Notes: generated from the letters alone by a model not told the origin. 64,000 nt of DNA from Verrucomicrobiota bacterium (GCA_023269615.1 JAHFSY010000007.1:62001-126000); one strand, 5' to 3'; positions 14,378 to 23,197 are shown, numbered from the stretch's first letter. Made by a program: numbers and translations.

Positions 14378-16459
14378 ATGACCGGCCCTGTGCAAGAAGA
14401 AACTCCAGATTCCGAGCGCAAAACGCCGGACCAGCGCGCCAAGATGAGCGACATCGAGCGCTTGCGCCATTCGTGCGCCCACGTGCTCGCCACCGCCATT
14501 GCAAAACTCTGGCCCGATGCGCAGTTTGCCGCGGGGCCGCCTGTTGAAAATGGTTTCTACTACGACGTAGACCTTGCCCATCGCATCAGCCCCGATGACT
14601 TCGCCAAGATCGAGGCGGAGATGAAGGTGGTCGTCAAGGCGAACCAGGTTTTTGAGAAGGTCGTTGTCACGCGCGACCAGGCGCTGGCCGACGCCCAGAA
14701 GGGCCGCCTCGCCGCGCTTGGCGACCGCGCCGTTCCGAGTAGATTCAAACTCGACATCGTCCAGGGCATTCCCGAGGGCGAATCGATTACGTATTTCAAG
14801 AACGGCGAGTTCATTGACCTCTGCGCCGGTCCGCACGTGATGCGCACCGGCAACATCGGTGCGTTCAAGCTCACGCACGTCGCCAGCGCCTACTACAAGG
14901 GCGACGAAAAAAATCCCCAGCTCCAGCGCATCTACGGGACGGCGTTCAAGAACAAGACCGAGATGGAGGCATACTTCACGATGATTGAGGAGAGTAAGAA
15001 GCGCGACCATCGAAAGCTCGGTGCCGAGATGGGCTTGTACGTGATGGACACCGAATACGTCGGCCCCGGCCTCCCACTCTGGCTGCCCAATGGTACCGCG
15101 ATCGTCGAGGAGTTGGAAAAACTGGCCAAAGAAACCGAATTCGCCGCCGGATATGTGCGGGTTCGCACGCCGCATATCGCGAAGGAGAAAATGTACAAGA
15201 CCAGCGGGCACCTACCGTATTATGCAGAGAGCATGTTTCCGCCAATGGAATTCGATGAAAATGAAAAACTTCGGTCTGAATTGGAAATTAAGACGGAAAG
15301 GTTATGGGCTCAAGTTTGCGAGCTAAGTCGTGCCGACGCTAAATTGCGTGGAGTAGACGAGGAAAACGCAATGACATACGTTGAAAAAGTGCTCTTAGGT
15401 GAGGAAGCGGCATTGGGGAAATTACCACCCAGGATCAGCGAGCTCTACACCGAGCATCGGAGCGCCAGTAAAGCGCTCAGGAATTTGCCTGATGCTGAAT
15501 TTTATTTCCTCAAAGCCATGAACTGCCCGCATCACCACCGCATCTTTGCGGCGGAACCGCGCAGTTATCGTGATCTTCCCCTCCGTCTTGCCGAATACGG
15601 TTGCTGCTATCGTTATGAACAATCGGGCGAACTCCTCGGCCTCATGCGCGTGCGCTCGCTCAACATGAATGACGCGCACATCTATTGCACCACAGAACAG
15701 TTTGCCACCGAGTTCAACGCGGTGAACGAGATGTACCTGAAGTACTTCAAGATCTTCGGACTCGAAAAATACCAGATGCGTTTCAGCACCCACAGCAAGG
15801 AGGGGCTTGGCAAGAAGTACGTGGATGAGCCGGAGCTTTGGATCCAGACTGAGACCATGGTGCGTGACGTCCTCAAAAACAGCGGCATCAATTTCGTCGA
15901 GGTTTCGAACGAGGCGGCGTTCTATGGACCGAAGATTGACGTCCAGGTGTGGAGTGCGATCGGACGCGAGTTCACCATCGCCACCAACCAGGTGGACTTC
16001 GCCGTGCCCAAACGTTTCGGACTCGTGTACAAGGATCGCGACAATTCTGAGAAGACGCCGCTCTGCATCCATCGCGCGCCACTCGGCACGCATGAGCGCT
16101 TCATTGCCTTCCTCATCGAGCACTACGCCGGCAACTTCCCGCTCTGGCTTGCACCCGAGCAGGTCCGCGTGCTCACGATCGGCGACGATGATGCCCTTGT
16201 GAATTACGCAAGGGAAATCGTGACCGAGCTCCGCGCCAGCATGGTTCGCGCTGAGGGCGACTTTGGCACCGACAAGATCAACGGCAAGGTTCAGCGCGCC
16301 GAGCAGGCCAAGGTCCACACCATGCTCGTGATCGGGCCGCGCGACATGGCCGCCAGCGCCGTCAGCATTCGCGTTCACGGCAAGGGCAATGTGGGGGTGA
16401 AGCCGCGCGCTGAAGCGGTCTCGGACATCCTTGCCGCAATCAAGGCACGAACAGCTTGA
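14378..16459 (+). CDS. thrS: threonyl-tRNA synthetase without TGS domain and with an insertion
   Basis: The 693-residue enzyme charges tRNA-Thr. The editing domain begins at once (RLRHSCAHVLATAIAKLWP), so the usual N-terminal TGS domain of about 60 residues is absent. The catalytic core has ESMFPPME, MNCPHH (a zinc ligand Cys), motif 2 around YRYEQSGELLGLMRVR and motif 3 in CIHRAPLGTHERF, then an anticodon-binding domain. Between FPPME and the MNCP strand sits an extra helical segment of about 80 residues (about 15255-15490), AT-richer than the rest. The ATG at 14378 follows GGAGAGG directly; a TTG at 14351 that overlaps the previous stop is an alternative. Confidence 0.92.
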   Translation: MTGPVQEETPDSERKTPDQRAKMSDIERLRHSCAHVLATAIAKLWPDAQFAAGPPVENGFYYDVDLAHRISPDDFAKIEAEMKVVVKANQVFEKVVVTRDQALADAQKGRLAALGDRAVPSRFKLDIVQGIPEGESITYFKNGEFIDLCAGPHVMRTGNIGAFKLTHVASAYYKGDEKNPQLQRIYGTAFKNKTEMEAYFTMIEESKKRDHRKLGAEMGLYVMDTEYVGPGLPLWLPNGTAIVEELEKLAKETEFAAGYVRVRTPHIAKEKMYKTSGHLPYYAESMFPPMEFDENEKLRSELEIKTERLWAQVCELSRADAKLRGVDEENAMTYVEKVLLGEEAALGKLPPRISELYTEHRSASKALRNLPDAEFYFLKAMNCPHHHRIFAAEPRSYRDLPLRLAEYGCCYRYEQSGELLGLMRVRSLNMNDAHIYCTTEQFATEFNAVNEMYLKYFKIFGLEKYQMRFSTHSKEGLGKKYVDEPELWIQTETMVRDVLKNSGINFVEVSNEAAFYGPKIDVQVWSAIGREFTIATNQVDFAVPKRFGLVYKDRDNSEKTPLCIHRAPLGTHERFIAFLIEHYAGNFPLWLAPEQVRVLTIGDDDALVNYAREIVTELRASMVRAEGDFGTDKINGKVQRAEQAKVHTMLVIGPRDMAASAVSIRVHGKGNVGVKPRAEAVSDILAAIKARTA

Positions 16460-16757
16460 TCGGAAAGAATTCGCGTGACAGCGCTTCAGGAAAATGAGAG
16501 GATATCCGCCAGTATTCGGAATGCCCAACTCTCTCAAAATCATTGTTTGCCCGCGGTTCACGCTCACGAAGCGTTCAGCCGCCCAGTCGCAGTGCGCAGC
16601 CGCGCAGGGCAGGATGAGGGCGCAGTGGATGTGCTTGTGAAACGCATTTCGCTGGAAGCCGGCTCCCGCCAGTAAGCTGCATGCAGCCCCTTCTTCCCAT
16701 GGTTTGTCCGCGTCTTCCCGTTGCTGCGCCCCAGATTGGAAACAGCCGGAGAGTCGC

Positions 16758-17426
16758 ATGATTTCACGCATGAATCCGTACAAGAACCAGATTCGCGTCA
16801 ACCATCGCATCCGCGCCACGGAAGTGCGCGTGATTTCGGAAACCGGAACCCAGATCGGCGTCATGCCCACCAGCAACGCGCTCAAGCTCGCCTCGGAGCG
16901 CGGCCTCGATCTCGTGGAGATCTCGCCCGAGGCCAAGCCCCCCGTCTGCCGCATCGTGGATTTCGGAAAATTCCGCTACGAGCAGGCCAAGAAACACAAA
17001 GGCGAGGCACGCAATACGCACGCCTCCAAGCTCAAGGAATTGAAATTCCACGTCAATATCAGCGACAACGACTACAATATCAAAGTCCGCCACGGGATCG
17101 AATTCCTTCAGAAAAGCATGCGCGTAAAAATGTCGCTCTATTTTCGAGGACGTGAAATGCAACATCAGGAATACGGCCTCAAGCTGATGCAACGCATCCA
17201 GGAGGATGTCGCCGCCTATGGGCACACGGACACCCAGCCCCGCCTTCTCGGAAAAAATCTCCACGTCATCCTCGTGCCCGGCAAAGCCAAGCCAAAAATC
17301 GCCTCCCCCGAGACCCAGAATCATCCCGCTCACCCCGGTGCGCCCGCCCATGCCCCATCCGAGGCGCCCAAGCCCTTCGGCAATACCCTCAAGATTGAAC
17401 TTCAGCCCCCCGGTAAACCGTCCTGA
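16758..17426 (+). CDS. infC: translation initiation factor IF-3
   Basis: The 222-residue protein contains the IF3 N-domain (NPYKNQIRVNHRIRA, RGLDLVEISPEAKPPVCRI, DFGKFRYEQ) and the C-domain (KELKFHVNISDNDYNIKV, LYFRGREMQHQE). A Pro/Ala-rich tail of about 45 residues beyond the usual end is of unknown use. The ATG at 16758 has GGAG six bases upstream; MNPYKNQ at 16770 is an alternative. The order thrS-infC is common, but rpmI and rplT, which usually follow, are missing and purA is next. The 298 bases between thrS and infC hold no gene or clear signal that I can support. Confidence 0.95.
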   Translation: MISRMNPYKNQIRVNHRIRATEVRVISETGTQIGVMPTSNALKLASERGLDLVEISPEAKPPVCRIVDFGKFRYEQAKKHKGEARNTHASKLKELKFHVNISDNDYNIKVRHGIEFLQKSMRVKMSLYFRGREMQHQEYGLKLMQRIQEDVAAYGHTDTQPRLLGKNLHVILVPGKAKPKIASPETQNHPAHPGAPAHAPSEAPKPFGNTLKIELQPPGKPS

Positions 17427-17462
17427 TCGGGTTTGTCCCTCGTTTCCGTCACACGTTTGGAA

Positions 17463-17491
17463 TTGATTTTTCCGGACAAGCTCCATAGTGT
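17463..17491 (+). promoter_or_regulatory. possible purA promoter
   Basis: TTGATT and TAGTGT are separated by 17 bases. If used, the transcript would start near 17498 and run straight into the hairpin at 17510. The match to consensus is moderate. Confidence 0.35.
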
Positions 17492-17509
17492 CTCTCGGTA
17501 ATTTCAGAC

Positions 17510-17556
17510 CCGGAATTACTTCCGCGAACTCGCGGGAATAATTTCGGTTTTTTTTT
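17510..17556 (+). terminator. intrinsic terminator-like hairpin just before purA
   Basis: The arms CCGGAATTACTTCCGCG and CGCGGGAATAATTTCGG pair over 17 positions with one mismatch and two G-U pairs around an AACT loop, and nine T follow. Only GCTT separates the T-run from the purA ATG. It could end the infC transcript or control purA by attenuation. Confidence 0.75.
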
Positions 17557-17560
17557 GCTT

Positions 17561-18838
17561 ATGAACACAATTCTCGTTGGCGGACAGTGGGGTGACGAAG
17601 GCAAGGGGCGGATTATCGACCTTTTGACCGAGCGATCCGACTTCGTCGTGCGGTACCAGGGCGGGAGCAACGCGGGCCATGAGGTGCACATCGAAAAAAA
17701 TGTGTACGTGCTGCACCTCATTCCGTCGGGCATCCTGCACCGGAGCAAGGTATGCCTGATCGGCAACGGCGTGGTGGTGGATCCCGTGGCACTGGTAAAG
17801 GAAATCCGGGGCCTGCGACGCCAGGGAATCCGCGTGACGCCCAAAAACCTCGTTGTCTCGGAAATCGCCCACCTTGTGCTTCCGGGCCACAAGTTGCTCG
17901 ACGAGTTGCGTGAGCATCGCAAAGGCAAAGACAGGATTGGCACCACCAAGCGCGGCATCGGTCCCGCGTATGGCGACAAGGCCGCGCGCACCGGGCTGCG
18001 CGCCCTCGACATGCTCCAGCCCGTCCGCTTCCGCGAAAAACTCAGGGCGAAGGTGACCGAACACAATGCCATCGTGCGCTCGTTCGGGATCAAGCCGCTG
18101 CGCTTCGACAACGTCTGGTCCGAATATCTCAGCGCCGCGCGTTTTCTGCGCCCCTTCATCCGCGACGGCGTTGCGCTGCTGCACGACGCGATGGCGCAGA
18201 AAAAGAAGATCCTCTTCGAGGGCGCACAAGGAACGCTGCTCGATATTGATTTCGGAACCTATCCGTACGTGACTTCGTCCCACCCGACTGCGGGCGGCGC
18301 ATGTGTCGGCAGCGGCGTGCCGCCCACGCGCATTGACCGCGTGGTGGGCGTGATGAAAGCCTACACCACGCGCGTTGGCGAGGGGCCGTTCCCCACGCAG
18401 TACGACCCAAAGCTGGGCTCGGAGATCCAGAAAATTGGCGACGAGTTCGGCCGCACCACGGGGCGCGGACGGCGGTGCGGGTGGTTTGATTCCGTGGTGA
18501 CGCGTTACGCCCAGCGCATCAACGGCATCAATCACATCGCGGTGACGAAGCTCGACGTGCTCGACCACATGTCCGAGCTGAAAATTTGCGTGGCCTACAA
18601 GGATGGAGCGAGGCGTTACAACACCGTGCCGATGGACCTCGACACATTGCGCCGATGCAAGCCTGTGTACCAGACCTACAAAGGCTGGCAGACCTCGACG
18701 AAGCACATCCGCCGGTTCCGCGATCTTCCCAAAAACGCGCGAATTTATCTGAACGCCATCAGCCGCCACACCGGCGCCCCCATCTCAATCGTGTCCGTGG
18801 GCCCGCGGAGGGATGAGACGATTTTTGTCAAAAATTGA
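17561..18838 (+). CDS. purA: adenylosuccinate synthetase
   Basis: The 425-residue enzyme joins IMP and aspartate with GTP in AMP synthesis. It has the phosphate loop GGQWGDEGKGR, RYQGGSNAGHEVH, GTTKRGIGPAYGDK, LFEGAQGTLLDIDFGTYPYVTSS and TRVGEGPFPTQ. The usual NNAGHT is SNAGHE here; the catalytic His is kept. The ATG at 17561 begins exactly at the conserved MNTILVGGQWGDEGKG. A terminator-like hairpin lies immediately before it, and the TGA stop is the first part of a 7-base repeat tract. Confidence 0.95.
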   Translation: MNTILVGGQWGDEGKGRIIDLLTERSDFVVRYQGGSNAGHEVHIEKNVYVLHLIPSGILHRSKVCLIGNGVVVDPVALVKEIRGLRRQGIRVTPKNLVVSEIAHLVLPGHKLLDELREHRKGKDRIGTTKRGIGPAYGDKAARTGLRALDMLQPVRFREKLRAKVTEHNAIVRSFGIKPLRFDNVWSEYLSAARFLRPFIRDGVALLHDAMAQKKKILFEGAQGTLLDIDFGTYPYVTSSHPTAGGACVGSGVPPTRIDRVVGVMKAYTTRVGEGPFPTQYDPKLGSEIQKIGDEFGRTTGRGRRCGWFDSVVTRYAQRINGINHIAVTKLDVLDHMSELKICVAYKDGARRYNTVPMDLDTLRRCKPVYQTYKGWQTSTKHIRRFRDLPKNARIYLNAISRHTGAPISIVSVGPRRDETIFVKN

Positions 18839-18926
18839 GAATTAAGAATGAAGAATTGAGAATTTGATCATAAATCCAAGGGATGCTCCGCATTCTTAAT
18901 TCTTTATTTTTCATTCTTAATTTCTT
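18838..18926. repeat. GAATnnn heptad tract, inverted pair, purA-uppS gap
   Basis: Units GAATTAA, GAATGAA, GAATTGA, GAATTTG start at the purA stop. The inverted set ATTCTTA, ATTCTTT, ATTTTTC, ATTCTTA, ATTTCTT ends at the base before the uppS GTG. The outer 13-base arms are exact inverses (18838-18850 and 18891-18903). Confidence 0.85.
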
Positions 18927-19673
18927 GTGAAGTCCTACCCAAACACACACGGCCTCGGCAGCGTCCCCCGCCACATTGCGGTGATCATGGATGGCAACGG
19001 CCGCTGGGCGAAGGGTCGCATGTTGGCGCGTATCCGCGGCCACCGGCGTGGTGTGGAATCCGTCCGCACCGTCGTGCGCACCGCGGGGGAGATCGGTGTC
19101 CAATATCTCACTCTCTATGCCTTTTCACAGGAGAACTGGAGTCGTCCCAAGTCGGAAGTGGAGGCGCTGATGCGGTTGCTGGAGGATTTTCTAAAAAATG
19201 AAATCGGCGAGCTCAACGAAAACAACGTGCAGCTCCACTCCATCGGCCAGATCGAGGACCTGCCGGTGCGCGTGCGCAAGCAGCTCGATCTCACCCGCAA
19301 GGCCACAAGCGGAAACACCGGCTTGAAGCTTGTCCTTGCCCTCAGCTATGGCGCCCGGCGCGAGATCACGCTGGCCGCGCAGCAGATCGCGCGCGAGGTG
19401 GCGCGCGGGCTCATCTCGCCCGAGGATGTGAACGAGACGCTCCTCGCGAGCCATCTCTACACGCGGGATTATCCCGACCCCGACCTGATCATCCGGACCA
19501 GCGGCGAGCTGCGGTTGAGCAATTTTCTCCTCTGGCAGATTTCATACGCTGAATTCGTGGTGTCACCCGTGCTCTGGCCCGATTTCGGCAAGGAGCAATT
19601 CCTCGATGCGGTGCGCGAGTACGGCCAACGCCAGCGGCGTTTCGGGGGCGTGGCATCCCATGCCCACGGGTGA
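18927..19673 (+). CDS. uppS: undecaprenyl diphosphate synthase
   Basis: The 248-residue cis-prenyltransferase makes the C55 carrier lipid for cell-wall and LPS sugars. It has VIMDGNGRWAKGR with the catalytic Asp, RGHRRGVESVR, TLYAFSQENWSRP, SYGARREI and DLIIRTSGELRLSNFLLWQ. The start is a GTG directly after the heptad repeat tract, so the repeat forms its whole upstream region and no normal Shine-Dalgarno site exists. cdsA follows after 17 bases, a common order (uppS-cdsA) in bacteria. Confidence 0.95.
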   Translation: MKSYPNTHGLGSVPRHIAVIMDGNGRWAKGRMLARIRGHRRGVESVRTVVRTAGEIGVQYLTLYAFSQENWSRPKSEVEALMRLLEDFLKNEIGELNENNVQLHSIGQIEDLPVRVRKQLDLTRKATSGNTGLKLVLALSYGARREITLAAQQIAREVARGLISPEDVNETLLASHLYTRDYPDPDLIIRTSGELRLSNFLLWQISYAEFVVSPVLWPDFGKEQFLDAVREYGQRQRRFGGVASHAHG

Positions 19674-19690
19674 TTTGATAAAATCCTTCC

Positions 19691-20542
19691 ATGTTTGCAA
19701 AACGACTCATCAGTTCCATCGCGCTGTGGGCCATCCTGCTCTCGGTGATTTTTTATCTTCCGCCCCTGGCAGCCGCGCTCTTCTGCTGCCTGATCGCGAC
19801 GATTGCGCTCTGGGAGTTTTACGACATGCTGGAAAAAGGGGGGCAACGGTGTTCCCGCGCGTGGGGCCTCACCGGTGGCATCCTGCTTTCCGCCGGCATC
19901 TGGTGGTTCAGCGTGCAACGCCACGAACATGCCAATGTGTTTGAAGTCCTGCTGCTCGTCAGTCTTGTGCTTGGGCTTTTCATCCGGCAGCTGACGGACA
20001 AGCATAATCCCGCTGGCATTCAGACGATCGCAAACACGTTGTTGGGCGTGCTCTACATCCCGTGGCTCTTTGGATTCATCCCCAAGATCAAATTTCTTTA
20101 CGGCGGCCCCATCGAGCCCGTGTTTGTCTTCTATCTCGTGGTCGTGACCAAATTCTGCGACATCGGCGCCTACGGCACGGGGCGGCTGTTCGGACGTCAC
20201 AAGATGATCCCGCGCATCAGCCCCAACAAGACGTGGGAGGGATTCATTGGCGGGCTCGTCATCGCCCTCATCGCCAGCATCACCGCATTCAAATACCTGC
20301 AGCCCCGCGTGGAACCGCTCGGCTTCCACTACACCGACGCGATCATCCTGGGCGTGTTGCTTGGACTGATGGGCGTGGTGGGCGACCTCGCGGAATCCCT
20401 GTTGAAACGCGAAACGAACGTGAAAGACTCTGGCGGCGTGCTCCCCGGCATCGGCGGCGCCCTCGACCTGATTGACAGCCTCCTCTTCACCGCACCCGTC
20501 CTCTATGCCTACCTGATCCTCTTCGCTCCTCCCCGTCTCTAG
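19691..20542 (+). CDS. cdsA: phosphatidate cytidylyltransferase
   Basis: The 283-residue inner-membrane enzyme makes CDP-diacylglycerol, the substrate of PgsA encoded upstream in the window. It has about eight membrane segments and the CdsA signature GDLAESLLKRETNVKDSG followed by PGIGGALDLIDSLLF. The middle motif SPNKTWEGFIGG is also present. It is tightly linked to uppS. Confidence 0.95.
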   Translation: MFAKRLISSIALWAILLSVIFYLPPLAAALFCCLIATIALWEFYDMLEKGGQRCSRAWGLTGGILLSAGIWWFSVQRHEHANVFEVLLLVSLVLGLFIRQLTDKHNPAGIQTIANTLLGVLYIPWLFGFIPKIKFLYGGPIEPVFVFYLVVVTKFCDIGAYGTGRLFGRHKMIPRISPNKTWEGFIGGLVIALIASITAFKYLQPRVEPLGFHYTDAIILGVLLGLMGVVGDLAESLLKRETNVKDSGGVLPGIGGALDLIDSLLFTAPVLYAYLILFAPPRL

Positions 20543-20599
20543 ACTGACAAAAGATCGGGATGGATAAATCCGGGCAACCCGATACTGTCACAGTCATCC

Positions 20600-21664
20600 A
20601 TGGAATGGTCCATCATCGGCGTCCTGCTCATCATCAACGCGGCCCTGGGCGGGCAGCAACTTCTGCTGAGCCTCGCACGCAATCGCTCCGACCAGTCAGG
20701 GCAGCCAAAGGATGGATCGGGCAAACCTGCTGCCCCCACCCAGGGACTGCCCGAAATGACCACAGCCGTCGTCATCACCTGGTGGCGCGAACTTTTCAAA
20801 CTTTCCTGGGCTGTCGTTGCAGTCGCAGTCGAGGCGGTCAAGGGCCGCCCCTGGCGTGAATTCTGGCCGGGTGTTGCTGCCGTGCTCACCGTCTCCATCT
20901 GCTCCTTCACCGGTGTCATCGAAAACTTCGGTTTCGTCATCATCGCAAAATATTCTCCGCACCTGTGGGCCCCCAGCATCAACGTCTATCTTCTTCTTCT
21001 GCCGATCTTCACCGGGTTGATGTTCGGTTCCACCGTGACGAAGCAGCACTGGATCGGCACGGTGCTGGTCCTGATCGGGCTTGCAGTCCCTTACGTGCGC
21101 TTGGATTCGCTGGAGTGGCTGAGGCATGTGATCATGAGCAGCGGTGAGCCCAAGCACGGGCTGGACTCCCTCGACACGAAGGCCATCATCTGGATCATCG
21201 TCATCAACCTCTGCCTCTGTTCCCAGCAGGTCCTCAACAACAAGTCCGTGCAACTGGCCACGCGCAAGGTGAGCGCCAATGCGTTTGTGGTCTGGCGTGA
21301 AATCTTCAAGTTCGGTTACGCGTCGCTCGCGCTCGCCATCCTCGCATTCATCGCAAACGTCAACGTGAAGCAATACGTGACGGGTGACTGGATGGTGATC
21401 GTGTTCGCCCTGGGCGCGGGACTCACCGGGTACATCTACAGCTGGGGATTTTTCGTCCTCTCCAAATACCCCGTCCACACCTGGGTGCCCTACACGAACC
21501 TCTACGTCGTCTGCCTCCCCTTCCTGAGCGTCTGGCTTTTGCCCAACGTAAATGTCCGGATGGGCCACATCCTCGGAACCATCATCGTGGGCGTCGGAAT
21601 GGTGATCGGCATGTCCGGCTCCGCGAAACACAAGATCGAGCGCATCACCGACAAGCAGGGGTGA
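20600..21664 (+). CDS. multi-pass membrane protein, DMT/EamA-like transporter
   Basis: The 354-residue protein has about nine or ten membrane segments in two halves. Each half ends with a segment of the kind seen in drug/metabolite transporters (WIGTVLVLIGLAVPY and GHILGTIIVGVGMVIGMSG). A polar insertion rich in Gly and Gln (residues 27-52) follows the first segment. The substrate is unknown. The gene follows cdsA on the same strand after 57 bases and could share its transcript. Confidence 0.75.
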   Translation: MEWSIIGVLLIINAALGGQQLLLSLARNRSDQSGQPKDGSGKPAAPTQGLPEMTTAVVITWWRELFKLSWAVVAVAVEAVKGRPWREFWPGVAAVLTVSICSFTGVIENFGFVIIAKYSPHLWAPSINVYLLLLPIFTGLMFGSTVTKQHWIGTVLVLIGLAVPYVRLDSLEWLRHVIMSSGEPKHGLDSLDTKAIIWIIVINLCLCSQQVLNNKSVQLATRKVSANAFVVWREIFKFGYASLALAILAFIANVNVKQYVTGDWMVIVFALGAGLTGYIYSWGFFVLSKYPVHTWVPYTNLYVVCLPFLSVWLLPNVNVRMGHILGTIIVGVGMVIGMSGSAKHKIERITDKQG

Positions 21665-21702
21665 ACCTTATCCGATGGGCGATTTCGAAATCCGTAATCT
21701 CC

Positions 21703-22026
21703 TCACTCCATCCCCAGCTTCTTCCGTCCTGCTTCCGAGATCATGTTCTGAGTCCATGGCGGGTCCCAGACGATTTCGACGTGGGCTTTCTCGACTCCTT
21801 CCAGGCCAAGCACCTTTGCCTCGGCGTCGCGTGAAATGCTTGCGCCCATGCTGCAACCCTGCGTGGTGAGCGTCATCTTCACGTCCACGCGTCCGCCTTC
21901 CTTGATCTGCACGTCGTAGATCAGGCCGAGGTCCACGATGTTGACGGGCATCTCGGGGTCGTAACAGTTTTTGAGCGCGCCGTAGATTTTTTCCAGCGTG
22001 AGCTCGCTCTGGGGCGTGGCATTCAT
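21703..22026 (-). CDS. SufT-like MIP18/DUF59 Fe-S assembly protein
   Basis: The 107-residue protein has the DUF59 hallmarks NCYDPEMPVNIVDLGLIYDV, a DVKMTLTTQGCSMG loop with the conserved Cys, and the late VWDPPWTQNMISEAGRK. Family members (SufT, PaaD-like, MIP18) help mature iron-sulfur proteins. The ATG at 22026 sits next to a REP-like hairpin. It is the last gene of the Fe-S cluster on this strand and lies downstream of mrp, which itself has an N-terminal DUF59 domain. Confidence 0.9.
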   Translation of the reverse strand: MNATPQSELTLEKIYGALKNCYDPEMPVNIVDLGLIYDVQIKEGGRVDVKMTLTTQGCSMGASISRDAEAKVLGLEGVEKAHVEIVWDPPWTQNMISEAGRKKLGME

Positions 22027-22042
22027 GCTAACAGTATTTTCC

Positions 22043-22071
22043 TGTAGGAGCCGCTGCCAGCGGCTCCTACA
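22043..22071. repeat. REP-like palindrome, copy 3 (single hairpin)
   Basis: TGTAGGAGCCGCT, a GCC loop and the exact inverse AGCGGCTCCTACA give a 13-bp perfect stem. It is the minimal unit of the REP-like family and lies between mrp and the sufT-like gene. It could act as a processing or termination signal there. Confidence 0.85.
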
Positions 22072-22114
22072 AAAGAGAAAACATCCCGCAGAAAACGGAA
22101 TAGCCAATGACCGC

Positions 22115-23149
22115 TCATGGAAGTCGCTTGCGAAGATTTTCCGCCACTTGCAGGAACGCCTTCCCCGCCGTCGATTTTGCACCCGACACCATCAGCGGCA
22201 CGCCGGTGTCTCCACCCTGCCGCGCCGCAATCTCCAACGGGATCTGGCCGAACAGCGGCACGTTCAACCGTGTCGCCTCGCGCTGCCCGCCGCCTTCGCC
22301 GAAAATATCGTAACGCTTCTGGTCGCTCGGACACAAAAAGTAACTCATGTTTTCCACCACGCCAAGGATCGGCACGTTCACCTTGTGAAACATCGCCGCC
22401 GCCTTGCGGACATCAATGAGGGCCACCTCCTGCGGAGTGGTCACCATCACCGCGCCGGAAAGCGGGAGCGTCTGGCAGAGCGAAAGCTGGGCGTCACCGG
22501 TGCCGGGGGGAAGATCGATCACGAGATAATCGAGCTCGCCCCATTCCACGTTGTGGACGAATTGCTGGATCGTTCGCGTGATCATCGGTCCACGCCAGAT
22601 CACGGGCGCATCGGGGTCCATGAGAAATCCCATGCTCATGAGCTTGACGCCGTAACTTGTGATGGGAATGAGCTTGTCGTTTTCGGCGGTGGGCGGCGTC
22701 TTCACATTCATCATCAGCGGAATACTTGGCCCGTAAATGTCGCAATCCATGAGACCGACTCTCGCGCCTAGTTGCGAGAGGGCGATGGCGAGATTCACTG
22801 ACACCGTGGACTTGCCCACGCCGCCCTTGCCGCTGGCGACGGCGACGGCGTAACGGATGCCCTTCACCTGATTCTGCTGGAATGCGCCGCCCGCTGGCAC
22901 GGCGGCGTGCGCGTTGACGTTCACCACGATGCTCTCAAGCCCGTCGAGATCGCGTAAAACTTCCTCGCTCTCCTTGCGAATCTGGTCGGCGATCTTGGTG
23001 TCTCCCGTGGTGAGCGTCATGTTGACGGAGCAACGCTTGTCCTGGAGAACGATCTGCTGGACGATTCCAAACGAGACAATATCACGGCTGAAGCCGGGAT
23101 ATTTCACGCGCTTGAGCGCATCACGAACCTGGTCCTGGGTGAGTGGCAT
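22115..23149 (-). CDS. mrp: Mrp/ApbC-type Fe-S carrier ATPase
   Basis: The 344-residue protein has an N-terminal DUF59 domain (residues 1-85) and a P-loop ATPase with the deviant Walker A GKGGVGKST, MDCDIYGPSIP, LDYLVIDLPPGTGD and TTPQEVALIDV. It delivers Fe-S clusters in the cytoplasm. In the motif that usually reads YFxCPxC, where two Cys hold a cluster between subunits, this protein reads YFLCPSDQKRYDIFG: only one Cys remains. It lies downstream of the iscS-like gene, separated by a large repeat element. Confidence 0.93.
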   Translation of the reverse strand: MPLTQDQVRDALKRVKYPGFSRDIVSFGIVQQIVLQDKRCSVNMTLTTGDTKIADQIRKESEEVLRDLDGLESIVVNVNAHAAVPAGGAFQQNQVKGIRYAVAVASGKGGVGKSTVSVNLAIALSQLGARVGLMDCDIYGPSIPLMMNVKTPPTAENDKLIPITSYGVKLMSMGFLMDPDAPVIWRGPMITRTIQQFVHNVEWGELDYLVIDLPPGTGDAQLSLCQTLPLSGAVMVTTPQEVALIDVRKAAAMFHKVNVPILGVVENMSYFLCPSDQKRYDIFGEGGGQREATRLNVPLFGQIPLEIAARQGGDTGVPLMVSGAKSTAGKAFLQVAENLRKRLP

Positions 23150-23197
23150 GGCAAAGTGTGAAATGTCACATGTTTGGGCTGAGAGAACAAGGGCGGA

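Noticed and set aside
16460-16757. Possible small gene or leader between thrS and infC
   Set aside because: A 66-codon frame exists at 16475-16675, but it has no ribosome site and no conserved-looking pattern, and I found no T-box or L20-type structure that I could defend.
15422-16954. 510-codon frame antisense to thrS
   Set aside because: It is a shadow of thrS codon bias and runs through the intergenic gap into infC; no protein motif.
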